The translations under genes were made by a program, and so were the position numbers. A DNA stretch of 64,000 nucleotides from Sphaerisporangium sp040685555 (GTDB lineage: Bacteria > Actinomycetota > Actinomycetes > Streptosporangiales > Streptosporangiaceae). The stretch is from the NCBI RefSeq assembly GCF_040685555.1, contig NZ_JBFBIK010000002.1, forward strand, positions 128,938-192,937. The letters run 5' to 3'. Position 1 is the first letter of the stretch. The number at the start of each line of letters is the position of its first letter. This document shows, in pieces, positions 1-7,613 of this stretch. The notes under the pieces are model-generated. The model searched no databases, was not told the origin of the DNA, and worked only from the letters and a program-made list of their open reading frames with translations.

Positions 1-1077
1 GCCCTCGAAGGCGGGGTAGCCGGGCAGCGGCGGCACGTCCCAGCCGCCCGCCACGTCCCTGAGGAGCAGGCGCATGGTCTCCGCGAGCGCCGGGAACTCC
101 ACCAGCGTGCTCGCCATCTCCCAGCGATGCCTGAGCAACTGGCGCCGGGTGGGAACCGGCCGCCTGATGGAGTGCATCGGCCCGTCCTCGGCCGTCCGCG
201 ACAGCAGCCGTACCGTGCCGTCCACCGTCCAGACGGCGATGGCCCGGCGCATCCCGTCCCGCCACACCGTGTCGTCGGCCAGCGCCGGGTGCAGGGCGAT
301 GACCTCCGCCCGGTAGGCCCGCTCGATCTCCTCGGCCAGCACGGGCGGCAGGGCGAAGACGCACCAGCAGCTCGAGAAGGGCATCCGGCAGTACGCGGCG
401 GTCATGAAGACCGACTGGTAGCAGGCGCTCTCGAAGTCGATCAGCCGCAGGCCGTCCGGGGTGATCAGGTTGTTGTCGGGGCAGGTGTCGCCCGGGGTGA
501 AGGCGGGGTACTCCTCCCCGCCCGCCGTACCGATCCGCGCCAGCTCGTCGCCCAGGCCCGGCGGGACGGCGATCCCGGCCTCGGAGAGCAGGGTGAGCAG
601 CGTGGCCGCGTTCCGCGCGATCCACGGATCGTCCCCCTTGGAGGGCATGCCCTTGTCATAGGTGGCCCACCACTGCGCGAGATCGGCGCGCCGGTGCCCG
701 GCCTCGACGGCGATGCTGCCGAGTCCCCGGGCCCAGGCCAGCAGGCCGGCCACCGCGGCGTACGGATCATCGCCCAGCAGCACGTCGGCCAGCGTCGGCA
801 TGGCGCCGAGATCGGCCATCACCAGGAGCCGGGCCGAGGGGTCCACCGCCAGGAGCTCGGGGCCGGCCACTCGCAGTGAGAGCCCTGCCGCCTCCGCAGT
901 GAAGCCGCGCAGCTCGTCCGGCTCGGTGCCAAACGCCTTGACGATCACGCTGGAACCCCCGGAGGTGCGGCACCGCAGGACGATGCTGCGCGAGCTGCCC
1001 CCCAAGTCGGCCGGATCGTGCAGCTCAGCACCGATCGCCTTGCCCGCGGCGCGCAGGATCGCATCCATATCGGGCAT
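1..1077 (-). CDS. Aminoglycoside-phosphotransferase-like kinase, 3' end cut by window edge
   Basis: The minus-strand frame stays open from an ATG at 1077 to base 1 with no stop, giving 359 visible codons of a partial protein. Near residue 194 it has a Brenner-like catalytic loop, TPGDTCPDNNL, then LRLIDFE. This matches the xGDxxxxN...DFE layout of APH/choline-kinase-fold phosphotransferases, although the usual HGD histidine is a proline here. The APH fold and small-molecule kinase role follow from family knowledge; the substrate cannot be read. It sits 164 bp downstream of cimA on the same strand and may belong to its transcript. The C-terminus lies outside the window. Confidence 0.7.
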   Translation of the reverse strand, partial: MPDMDAILRAAGKAIGAELHDPADLGGSSRSIVLRCRTSGGSSVIVKAFGTEPDELRGFTAEAAGLSLRVAGPELLAVDPSARLLVMADLGAMPTLADVLLGDDPYAAVAGLLAWARGLGSIAVEAGHRRADLAQWWATYDKGMPSKGDDPWIARNAATLLTLLSEAGIAVPPGLGDELARIGTAGGEEYPAFTPGDTCPDNNLITPDGLRLIDFESACYQSVFMTAAYCRMPFSSCWCVFALPPVLAEEIERAYRAEVIALHPALADDTVWRDGMRRAIAVWTVDGTVRLLSRTAEDGPMHSIRRPVPTRRQLLRHRWEMASTLVEFPALAETMRLLLRDVAGGWDVPPLPGYPAFEG

Positions 1078-1241
1078 CGTGACATCGCCACGTCGCGCCG
1101 CCCACCCCAGCCGTGCCCACGACCGCGAGTCCAGGGGTGACGGGCCCGGGGCTGTGGGGGGGTCAGGGGTCCACGTGCGGTGGGCGAGGCACCGCGCGGG
1201 CCGTCCGCCCGCCGGTACATGGACGGCGGCGCCAGGCGCGG

Positions 1242-2816
1242 TCAGGCCGTGTGGCCCGCGCGCAGGAGGCCGTAGGTGACCGCCTGCTCCAGGGCCTGCC
1301 AGGAGGCCTCGATGATGTTCTCGTCGACGCCCACGGTGGCCCACTCCCCGCTCGCGTCGCTGGAGGTGATGAGGACCCGGGTGACGGCATCGGTGCCGTG
1401 CGTGCCCTCCAGTATGCGGACCTTGAAGTCGATCAGCTCGACCTCGGCCAGCTCGGGGTAGAGCTTCTCCAGCCCGAGCCGTACGGCGCGGTCGAGGGCG
1501 TTGACCGGGCCGTTGCCCTCGCCGGTGGCGACGATGCGCTCGCCCTTGGCGTGCAGCTTGACCGTCGCCTCGCTGACGACGTCGCCGCCGGGCCGCCGCT
1601 CGACGATGACCCGCCAGGACTCGACGGTGAAGTGGCGCCTGCGCTCCCCCGTGACCGTGTCGCGGAGCAGCAGCTCGAAGGACGCGTCGGCGGCCTCGAA
1701 GGTGTGGCCCTTGGACTCCAGGTCCTTGACCCGGTCGACCAGCTCACGCGACTGGCCGGAGGTCAGCTCGTACCCGAGCTCCTTGCCCTTCAGCTCCACG
1801 GACGCGCGGCCGGCCATGTCGGAGACGAGCATGCGCATGTCGTTGCCGACCTCGGCAGGGTCGATGTGCTGGTACAGGTTCGGGTCGACCTTGATCGCGC
1901 TGGCGTGCAGGCCGGCCTTGTGCGCGAAGGCGGAGACGCCGACGTATGGCTGGTGGGAGTTCGGCGTGACGTTGGTGACCTCGGTGATCGCATGGGCGAT
2001 GCGGGTCATATCGGCCAGCGACTCCGTGGGCACCAGGTCGAAGCCCCGCTTGAGCTGGAGGTTGGCGACGACGGTGAAGAGGTTGGCGTTGCCCGAGCGC
2101 TCGCCGTACCCGTTGGCGCAGCCCTGCACGTGGGTGGCGCCGGCCTTGACCGCGGCGAGGGTGTTGGCGACGGCGCATCCGGTGTCGTCGTGGCAGTGGA
2201 TGCCGACGCGGGCGCCGGTGGCGACCGCCTCGTGCACGACGTCGGCCAGCTCGTCCGGCAGCATGCCGCCGTTGGTGTCGCACAGGGCGATGACGGACGC
2301 CCCGGCTTCGCCGGCGGTACGCAGGACCTCCAGCGCGTAGGCTGGATTGGACTTGTAGCCGTCGAAGAAGTGCTCGGCGTCGAGGAAGACCCGCTGTCCC
2401 TCCGCACGAAGGTGAGAAACCGTGTCGCGGATCATCGCGAGGTTCTCCTGGAGAGTCGTACGGAGGGCCAGCTCCACGTGCCGGTCGTGACTCTTGGCGA
2501 CAAGGGTCACGACCGGCGCGCCGGATTCGCGCAGGGCGGCCACCAACGGGTCGTCGGCTGCCTTCACTCCGGCTCGGCGGGTCGCGCCGAACGCGGCGAG
2601 CTGCGCGTGCTTCAGGTCGAGCTCTGTTTGAGCCCGCCGGAAGAATTCGGTGTCCTTGGGATTGGCTCCGGGCCAGCCCCCTTCGATGAAGCCCACGCCC
2701 AGGCCGTCCAGATGGCGTGCGACGGCGAGCTTGTCGGCGACGGTGAGGGAGAGCCCCTCCTGTTGCGCGCCGTCGCGCAGCGTCGTGTCGTACACGTGGA
2801 AGCGGTCGTCGGCCAT
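1242..2816 (-). CDS. cimA: (R)-citramalate synthase
   Basis: Condenses acetyl-CoA with pyruvate to citramalate, the entry to threonine-independent isoleucine synthesis. This 524-residue protein belongs to the isopropylmalate/citramalate synthase family. It opens with the TIM-barrel signature YDTTLRDGAQQEGLSL, with HCHDDTG and GYGERSGNANL further in, and has a C-terminal LeuA-type allosteric dimerisation domain. The ATG at 2816 is chosen because AAGGAGA lies about 8 bp upstream; an in-frame start at 2891 would lie in the attenuator region. TIM-barrel LeuA also has these motifs, but the sequence matches the actinobacterial CimA type, and the leader peptide with Leu and Ile codons fits either. 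The nearby ilvE and leuB support a branched-chain role. Confidence 0.88.
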   Translation of the reverse strand: MADDRFHVYDTTLRDGAQQEGLSLTVADKLAVARHLDGLGVGFIEGGWPGANPKDTEFFRRAQTELDLKHAQLAAFGATRRAGVKAADDPLVAALRESGAPVVTLVAKSHDRHVELALRTTLQENLAMIRDTVSHLRAEGQRVFLDAEHFFDGYKSNPAYALEVLRTAGEAGASVIALCDTNGGMLPDELADVVHEAVATGARVGIHCHDDTGCAVANTLAAVKAGATHVQGCANGYGERSGNANLFTVVANLQLKRGFDLVPTESLADMTRIAHAITEVTNVTPNSHQPYVGVSAFAHKAGLHASAIKVDPNLYQHIDPAEVGNDMRMLVSDMAGRASVELKGKELGYELTSGQSRELVDRVKDLESKGHTFEAADASFELLLRDTVTGERRRHFTVESWRVIVERRPGGDVVSEATVKLHAKGERIVATGEGNGPVNALDRAVRLGLEKLYPELAEVELIDFKVRILEGTHGTDAVTRVLITSSDASGEWATVGVDENIIEASWQALEQAVTYGLLRAGHTA

Positions 2817-2889
2817 GGTTTCGTCTCCTTCGAGGGGGGGCTTTTCGTGCGCCGCGCGCGGTTTCCGCCTAAGGCCGGAACCCTGGCCC

Positions 2890-2957
2890 AAACAAAAAGA
2901 CCCCTCACGGACGTGAGAGGTCTGCGCGCTGGCGGTGTCCCTTTTCAGCCAGCGCGC
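2890..2957 (-). promoter_or_regulatory. Transcription attenuator in the cimA leader
   Basis: Read on the minus strand, a 10-bp perfect stem pairs GCGCGCTGGC (2948-2957) with GCCAGCGCGC (2924-2933). It is followed by an intrinsic terminator: GACCTCTCAC (2913-2922) pairs with GTGAGGGGTC (2899-2908), then a T-rich run at 2890-2898. The left arm of the first stem is the last codons of a leader peptide. A competing 7-bp pairing is possible between GGTCTGC in the leader (2971-2977) and GCAGACC (2919-2925), which would break both stems. The elements are seen directly. The mechanism, ribosome stalling on Leu/Ile codons controlling readthrough into cimA, is inferred from known branched-chain attenuators, and which pairing acts as antiterminator is unresolved. 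Confidence 0.75.
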
Positions 2958-2986
2958 CTGCTGATAATGAGCAGACCGTAGAACAT
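2945..2986 (-). CDS. Leader peptide of cimA (Leu-Leu-Ile-Ile)
   Basis: A 13-codon reading frame encodes MFYGLLIISRRAG and ends just before the attenuator stem. Four consecutive branched-chain codons (CTG CTC ATT ATC) in so short a peptide, directly upstream of a terminator and a citramalate synthase gene, are the hallmark of amino-acid-controlled attenuation. The codons AGG CGC GCT GGC that follow double as the 5' arm of the stem. There is no obvious Shine-Dalgarno sequence, and the start was chosen as the only nearby ATG. Confidence 0.75.
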   Translation of the reverse strand: MFYGLLIISRRAG

Positions 2987-2998
2987 GGTGCTACGAAG

Positions 2999-3027
2999 TG
3001 TGCCACACCTCGCCACCATGTGGCACA
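2999..3027. promoter_or_regulatory. Tandem TGTGnCACA boxes, candidate operator
   Basis: TGTGCCACA at 2999-3007 and TGTGGCACA at 3019-3027 are perfect reverse complements, and each is itself a TGTG-N-CACA palindrome. Their centres are 20 bp apart, about two helical turns. They lie in the divergent space between the cimA leader and the O-methyltransferase gene, where promoters must be. The regulator is unknown. Confidence 0.5.
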
Positions 3028-3119
3028 TCGATCTCACCATCCGGGATCTGCCAGGGCTGATGTCCTGAAGCAGCCGCGCCCGCGCGGTTCGCCGTCCCGG
3101 GACCGCCGGAGGGCGGAGA

Positions 3120-3779
3120 ATGACGGGCATGAAGGCTTTCTCATTCCTCAACGCCCACGTCGCCGAGTACATCGTCGGGCACACGACGCCGCCCGACGAC
3201 GTCCTCAAGGAGCTGGCCGAGGAGACGCTCACGGCCACGGGGGACAGCGCCAGGATGCAGATATCCCCCGAGCAGGGCACCTTCCTGACGATGATCACTC
3301 AGATCAGCGGGGCCCGTAACGTCGTGGAGATCGGCACGTTCACCGGATACTCCTCGATCTGCATCGCCCGGGGCCTGGGCGGCGACGGCAGGCTGACCTG
3401 CTTCGACGTGAACGACGAGTGGACCTCGATCGCCCGCAAATACTGGGAGAAGGCGGGCGTCGCAGGCCTCATCGAGCTCCGGCTCGGCCCAGCGGCCGAG
3501 ACGCTCCAGCGGTTCCCCGTACGGCCCGAGGTGGACCTGGCGTTCATCGACGCGGACAAGGCCGGCTACCCGGTCTACTACGAGGCGATCATGTCCCGGC
3601 TGGCCCCGGGCGGGATCATCCTCATGGACAACACGCTGCGCCACGGCACCGTGGCCGACTACACCGACGGCGAGGCCGCGACGATGCGCGACTTCAACGA
3701 CCTGGTCATGAGGGACACCCGCGTGACCAGCACCCTCCTCCCCATCGCCGACGGCCTGACCTTCATCCGCAAACACTGA
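3120..3779 (+). CDS. Class I SAM-dependent O-methyltransferase (CCoAOMT-like)
   Basis: A 219-residue protein of the cation-dependent O-methyltransferase family (methyltransferase 3). The SAM-binding motif VVEIGTFTGYSS lies near residue 67. The metal/acidic motif AFIDADKAGYPVYYE and IILMDNTLRHG fit the Asp/Asp/Asn metal site of the caffeoyl-CoA type. These enzymes methylate catechol-like hydroxyls; the substrate here is unknown. The start at 3120 has GGAGG about 7 bp upstream, with an alternative ATG at 3129. It is divergent from cimA and convergent with ilvE. Confidence 0.85.
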   Translation: MTGMKAFSFLNAHVAEYIVGHTTPPDDVLKELAEETLTATGDSARMQISPEQGTFLTMITQISGARNVVEIGTFTGYSSICIARGLGGDGRLTCFDVNDEWTSIARKYWEKAGVAGLIELRLGPAAETLQRFPVRPEVDLAFIDADKAGYPVYYEAIMSRLAPGGIILMDNTLRHGTVADYTDGEAATMRDFNDLVMRDTRVTSTLLPIADGLTFIRKH

Positions 3780-3797
3780 CCACGTGGCGAGAGCGCC

Positions 3798-3830
3798 GGA
3801 GCCCGGCCGGGTCGCGCTCGGCCGGGCTCT
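3798..3830. terminator. Bidirectional hairpin between convergent genes
   Basis: AGCCCGGCCG (3800-3809) pairs perfectly with CGGCCGGGCT (3819-3828), extendable by two pairs. It sits between the end of the O-methyltransferase gene and the end of ilvE, but has no strong T-tract. Confidence 0.5.
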
Positions 3831-3840
3831 CGTGTGGTGG

Positions 3841-4938
3841 CTAGCAGATCTTGCGGACCCAGTCGTGGGGGTCGGGGCGGGTGCCGTACTGGATGCCCAT
3901 GAGCTCGTCGCGAAGTCGCAGCGTGAGCTCGCCGGGGGTGCCGTCGCCGATCGTCCAGCCGCCGTCGACGCCCTTGACCGACCCGACGGGGGTGATCACC
4001 GCGGCCGTACCGCAGGCGAAGACCTCCGTCAGCTCGCCCGACTCGCACGCCGCCTGCCACTCCTCGATGGAGATCTTGCGCTCCTCGGCGGGGATGCCGA
4101 GGTCGGCGGCCAGGGTGAGCAGGGAGTCGCGGGTGACGCCGGGAAGCAGCGTGCCGGTCAGGTCGGGGGTGACCAGGCGGTCGCCGAAGACGAAGAACAG
4201 GTTCATCCCGCCCATCTCCTCGACGTAGCGGTGCTCGAACGCGTCCAGCCACACGACCTGGTCACAGCCCTGCTCGACGGCCTGCCGCTGGGCGACGAAG
4301 GCCGCGGCGTAGTTGCCGCCGCACTTGGCGAAGCCGGTGCCGCCGGGCGCGGCGCGCGTGTAGTCCTGCGACAGCCAGACCGAGACCGGCTTGACGCCGC
4401 CCGAGAAGTACGCGGCGGCGGGTGAGGCGATCACCATGTACTTGAAGGTGCTGGACGGGTAGTTGACGCCCAGCGCCGCCTGCGTCGCGATCATGAACGG
4501 TCGCAGGTAGAGGCTGTGGCCCTCGGTGGTCGGCACCCAGTCGCGGTCGGTTTGAACGAGGAGCTCCAGCGACTCGACGAAGATCTCCTCGGGCAGCTCG
4601 GGCATCGCCATGCGGGTGGCCGACTGGTTGAAGCGGGCCGCGTTGGCCAACGGCCGGAAGCTGGCGATCGAGCCGCCCGCCTGCCGGTAGGCCTTGAGCC
4701 CCTCGAATAGCTCCTGCGCGTAGTGGAAGACCGCGGTGGCCGGGTCGAGCGTCAGCGGACCGTACGGCAGGAGGCGGGCGTCGTGCCAGCCCTGCCCCTC
4801 GGTGTAGTCGATCGAGACCATGTGATCGGTGAACGTCTGCCCGAACCCCGGATCCGCCAGTACCTGCTCACGCTCGGCCGGAGTGCGAGCGGCGTCGGAG
4901 AGCTGCACATCGAAGCTGAGCTGTTGAGCGGTGGTCAT
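3841..4938 (-). CDS. ilvE: Branched-chain amino-acid aminotransferase
   Basis: PLP-dependent class IV aminotransferase that interconverts Leu, Ile and Val with their 2-oxoacids. It has 365 residues, the usual length for actinobacterial IlvE. The PLP lysine is the K in GFAKCGGNYAA near residue 204, and the phosphate-binding end reads EVFACGTAAVITPVG. The ATG at 4938 is preferred because AAGGA lies 8 bp upstream; an in-frame ATG at 4977 lacks this. It lies downstream of leuB in the same direction, but a terminator between them suggests its own promoter. Confidence 0.93.
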   Translation of the reverse strand: MTTAQQLSFDVQLSDAARTPAEREQVLADPGFGQTFTDHMVSIDYTEGQGWHDARLLPYGPLTLDPATAVFHYAQELFEGLKAYRQAGGSIASFRPLANAARFNQSATRMAMPELPEEIFVESLELLVQTDRDWVPTTEGHSLYLRPFMIATQAALGVNYPSSTFKYMVIASPAAAYFSGGVKPVSVWLSQDYTRAAPGGTGFAKCGGNYAAAFVAQRQAVEQGCDQVVWLDAFEHRYVEEMGGMNLFFVFGDRLVTPDLTGTLLPGVTRDSLLTLAADLGIPAEERKISIEEWQAACESGELTEVFACGTAAVITPVGSVKGVDGGWTIGDGTPGELTLRLRDELMGIQYGTRPDPHDWVRKIC

Positions 4939-5076
4939 GTCGAAGATCCTTCTCTTCTCTGTTGGTCTCGCCTGCATCCATTCTGCGACGGACCAGGTAA
5001 CGGGAAACTACTGCATCATCTGGACATACGGGAGTGTGTCGTCGAGGCCGTGTACGGCGCTTGGGTCCTGGACACG

Positions 5077-5113
5077 AAAAAACGCATGGCGGCCCGTTCG
5101 GGGCCACCATGCG
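5077..5113 (-). terminator. Intrinsic terminator after leuB
   Basis: On the minus strand a 13-bp stem (5101-5113 with 5083-5095, one mismatch) is followed by six Ts (5077-5082). It starts about 24 bp past the leuB stop, so it should separate leuB from ilvE. Confidence 0.75.
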
Positions 5114-5136
5114 CTTGGTCGGCGTCGGGTAGCCCC

Positions 5137-6201
5137 TCAGCCGGCTACTCGTGCGGTGATGTCGTCGCCGATCTCCCTGGTGGTGCGGGGCACCCAGGCC
5201 ACCTGGCGCTCGACGAGGTCGTCGGCGACGGCCTGCTCCACCCGGGCCGCGTCGTCGGCGAAACCGAGGTGGTCGAGGAGCATGGCGACCGACAGGATCG
5301 TGGCGGTCGGGTCGGCCTTGCCCTGGCCCGCGATGTCGGGGGCGCTGCCGTGGACGGGCTCGAACATGCTGGGCGCCCAGGAAGCCGACCCCACGGGCGC
5401 CGGGTTGACGTTGCCACTGGCGGCCAGGCCGATGCCGCCCGCGATGGCCGCGCCGAGGTCGGTCAGGATGTCGCCGAACAGGTTGTCGGTGACGATCACG
5501 TCGAACCGCTGCGGCTGGCTGACGAAGAACATCGAGGCGGCGTCGACGTGGCAGTAGTCGGTGGTGACCTCGGGATACTCGGCGGAGACCCGCTCGACGA
5601 CGCGCGACCACAGATCGCCCGCGTAGGTGAGCACGTTGGTCTTGTGGACCAGCGTGAGCTTCTTGCGGGGCCTCGCCATCGCCTTCTCGAAGGCGAAGCG
5701 CACGACGCGCTCGACGCCGAAGGCGGTGTTGAGGCTCTCCTGGGTGGCGATCTCCTGCGAGGTGCCCCGGCGCATGACGCCGCCGGCCCCGGCATACGGC
5801 CCCTCGGTGCCCTCGCGGACGACGATCATGTCGATGTCCTCGGGGCGGGACTTGGCGAGCGCGGTCTCCACGCTGGGGAAGAGCTTGACCGGGCGCAGGT
5901 TGACGTAGTGGTCGAGCTCGAAGCGGAGCCTGAGCAGCAGGTCGCGCTCGAGCACGCCGGGCGGCACGCTCGGATCGCCGACCGCGCCCAGCAGGATCGC
6001 GTCGAACCCGCGCAGCTCGGCGAGGGTCTCGTCGGGAAGGGTCTCGCCGGTGGCGTGGTAGCGTGCGGCACCGAGATCGTAGGTGGTGGTCTCCACCTTC
6101 AGGCCGATCGCGTCGAGGACCTTCAGTCCCTCGGCGACCACTTCGCTGCCGATGCCGTCACCCGGGATGACCGCCAGACGGATGTTGTGAGAATCCCGCA
6201 T
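5137..6201 (-). CDS. leuB: 3-isopropylmalate dehydrogenase
   Basis: NAD-dependent oxidative decarboxylation of 3-isopropylmalate, the third step of leucine synthesis. The 354-residue protein is of standard length and shows AVIPGDGIGSEV at the N-terminus, REGTEGPYAGAGG with the catalytic Tyr, LVHKTNVL with the catalytic Lys, and NLFGDILTDLGA with metal-binding aspartates. The start ATG at 6201 begins MRDSHNIRLAV. The gene is monocistronic, with a terminator behind it; leuA, leuC and leuD are not in the window. Confidence 0.93.
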   Translation of the reverse strand: MRDSHNIRLAVIPGDGIGSEVVAEGLKVLDAIGLKVETTTYDLGAARYHATGETLPDETLAELRGFDAILLGAVGDPSVPPGVLERDLLLRLRFELDHYVNLRPVKLFPSVETALAKSRPEDIDMIVVREGTEGPYAGAGGVMRRGTSQEIATQESLNTAFGVERVVRFAFEKAMARPRKKLTLVHKTNVLTYAGDLWSRVVERVSAEYPEVTTDYCHVDAASMFFVSQPQRFDVIVTDNLFGDILTDLGAAIAGGIGLAASGNVNPAPVGSASWAPSMFEPVHGSAPDIAGQGKADPTATILSVAMLLDHLGFADDAARVEQAVADDLVERQVAWVPRTTREIGDDITARVAG

Positions 6202-6272
6202 GCTCGTACCCTACCGTTCCGTCTCGGTACTCGAACACCTGGTCTCACATACCGGACAAGAGTCGCGAAGCC

Positions 6273-7478
6273 CTAACCCGGCGGAACCTGCGCGACGGCG
6301 CGCTCGAAAACCAGGTCGCGGGCCGTCGTGAGGCCCACCGCCAGCGCGCCGAGCAGCACCGCCTCCGTGCCGAGCGTGGACGCCTTGATCATCGGCACGC
6401 GCAGCGCCACGAGGTCGCGCAGGCATTCGGTGACCGGGCCGATCAGCAGGTCACCCGCCTGGACGCCTATGCCACCGCCCAGCACGACCAGCTCAGGGTC
6501 GAGCACGGCGATGATCCCCGCCAGGGCGTGTGCGATGTGGTCGGCCTCGGTGGCGACGACCCGGCACGCGAGCGGGTCGCCGGTGCGGGCGGCGTCGAAG
6601 ACTTCCTTGGCGCTGGTGACGCCGCGCATGCCGAGCCGGGTGGCGAGGGCCACCACCCCGTCGGCGGAGGCCACGGACTCCAGCATGCCCCGCCCCCGGT
6701 TGACCAGCGGATCGCCCTCGCCCACCGGGAGGTAGGAGATCTCCCCGGCCGCGCCCTGGGCGCCCCGGTAGAGCTTGCCGTCGATGACGACGCCCATGCC
6801 GATGCCGGTGCCGATCCAGACGAGGGCGAAGTGGTCGACGCCCTGGCCGAGGCCGTAGGCGCCCTCCCCCACGGCGGCGAGGTCGACGTCGTTCTCGACG
6901 ACGTACGGCGCGTCGGCGGCCACGCCCCCGAGCAGCTCGATCGCTCCGGGACGCTCCCAGCCGGGGAGGTTCGGGGCTAGCTGGAGGGAGCTGGTCTCCT
7001 TGTCGTGGATGCCGGGCGTGCCGAAGACCGTCAGCGTGATGTCGCCGACGGCGGCCCCGGCCTCATCGGCCAGCTCGCGGGTCAGCTCCCCGAGCCGGGC
7101 CACCAGCTCGCCGGGCGTCTCGCCGCCTTTACGGTGTTCGTCCCGGCGGGCGGCGATGTCGCCGACGAGATCGGCGAGGGCAAGCCGGACGAACTCCCTG
7201 CCCACGTCGACGGCGAGCACCCAGCCCGCCTGGGGCCGGATCTCGTACAGCAGCGCCGCGCGACCGGCGTTCCCGGTGCGCAGGCCGATCGCGCGCACCA
7301 GACCGGCGCGTTCGAGATCGGCCAGGGCCATGGAGATGGTCGGCTTGGACAGCCCCGTGGCCTGCGCGAGCTCGGGCCGCGAGACCTTTCCCAGCTTGAA
7401 GATCTCCCCGAAGACCGCGCGCTCGTTCATGACTCGCAGCACCGCTGTCGTGCTTGCCGTACCGCCGATACCCACCAC
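6273..7478 (-). CDS. ROK-family transcriptional regulator
   Basis: A 401-residue repressor-type ROK protein. An N-terminal winged HTH (about residues 25-75, SRPELAQATGLSKPTISMAL) is followed by a ROK sugar-kinase-like domain with an ATP-site-like AVDVG and a glycine-rich IVLGGGIGV-type motif (VVLGGGIGV). Members repress sugar operons until the sugar binds. It is divergent from the sugar ABC operon at 7614, and a palindrome lies between them, so it is the likely local regulator. The start is a GTG at 7478; a second GTG follows immediately, so the exact start is uncertain. Confidence 0.85.
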   Translation of the reverse strand: MVGIGGTASTTAVLRVMNERAVFGEIFKLGKVSRPELAQATGLSKPTISMALADLERAGLVRAIGLRTGNAGRAALLYEIRPQAGWVLAVDVGREFVRLALADLVGDIAARRDEHRKGGETPGELVARLGELTRELADEAGAAVGDITLTVFGTPGIHDKETSSLQLAPNLPGWERPGAIELLGGVAADAPYVVENDVDLAAVGEGAYGLGQGVDHFALVWIGTGIGMGVVIDGKLYRGAQGAAGEISYLPVGEGDPLVNRGRGMLESVASADGVVALATRLGMRGVTSAKEVFDAARTGDPLACRVVATEADHIAHALAGIIAVLDPELVVLGGGIGVQAGDLLIGPVTECLRDLVALRVPMIKASTLGTEAVLLGALAVGLTTARDLVFERAVAQVPPG

Positions 7479-7507
7479 GCCCCCAAGACTGGCACACGCT
7501 TTACCGC

Positions 7508-7544
7508 GGCAAGGTCGCGGACGAACTTTGTTAGAGACCTTGCC
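7508..7544. promoter_or_regulatory. Candidate ROK operator in the divergent promoter
   Basis: GGCAAGGTC (7508-7516) and GACCTTGCC (7536-7544) form a perfect 9-bp inverted repeat around a 19-bp spacer, with half-site centres 28 bp apart. It lies between the ROK regulator and the sugar ABC operon. Binding by that regulator is inferred from position only. Confidence 0.5.
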
Positions 7545-7613
7545 AAATTTCTACGCGCAGTTCAGCATGCTGCCAAGTACCTGAAGTACCTCCGAACACC
7601 CTGAGAGGCAATC

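Noticed and set aside
1113..2981. 622-codon plus-strand frame over cimA
   Set aside because: Antisense shadow of cimA. High GC3 on one strand leaves long open frames on the other; composition is Gly/Asp/Val-rich with no domain.
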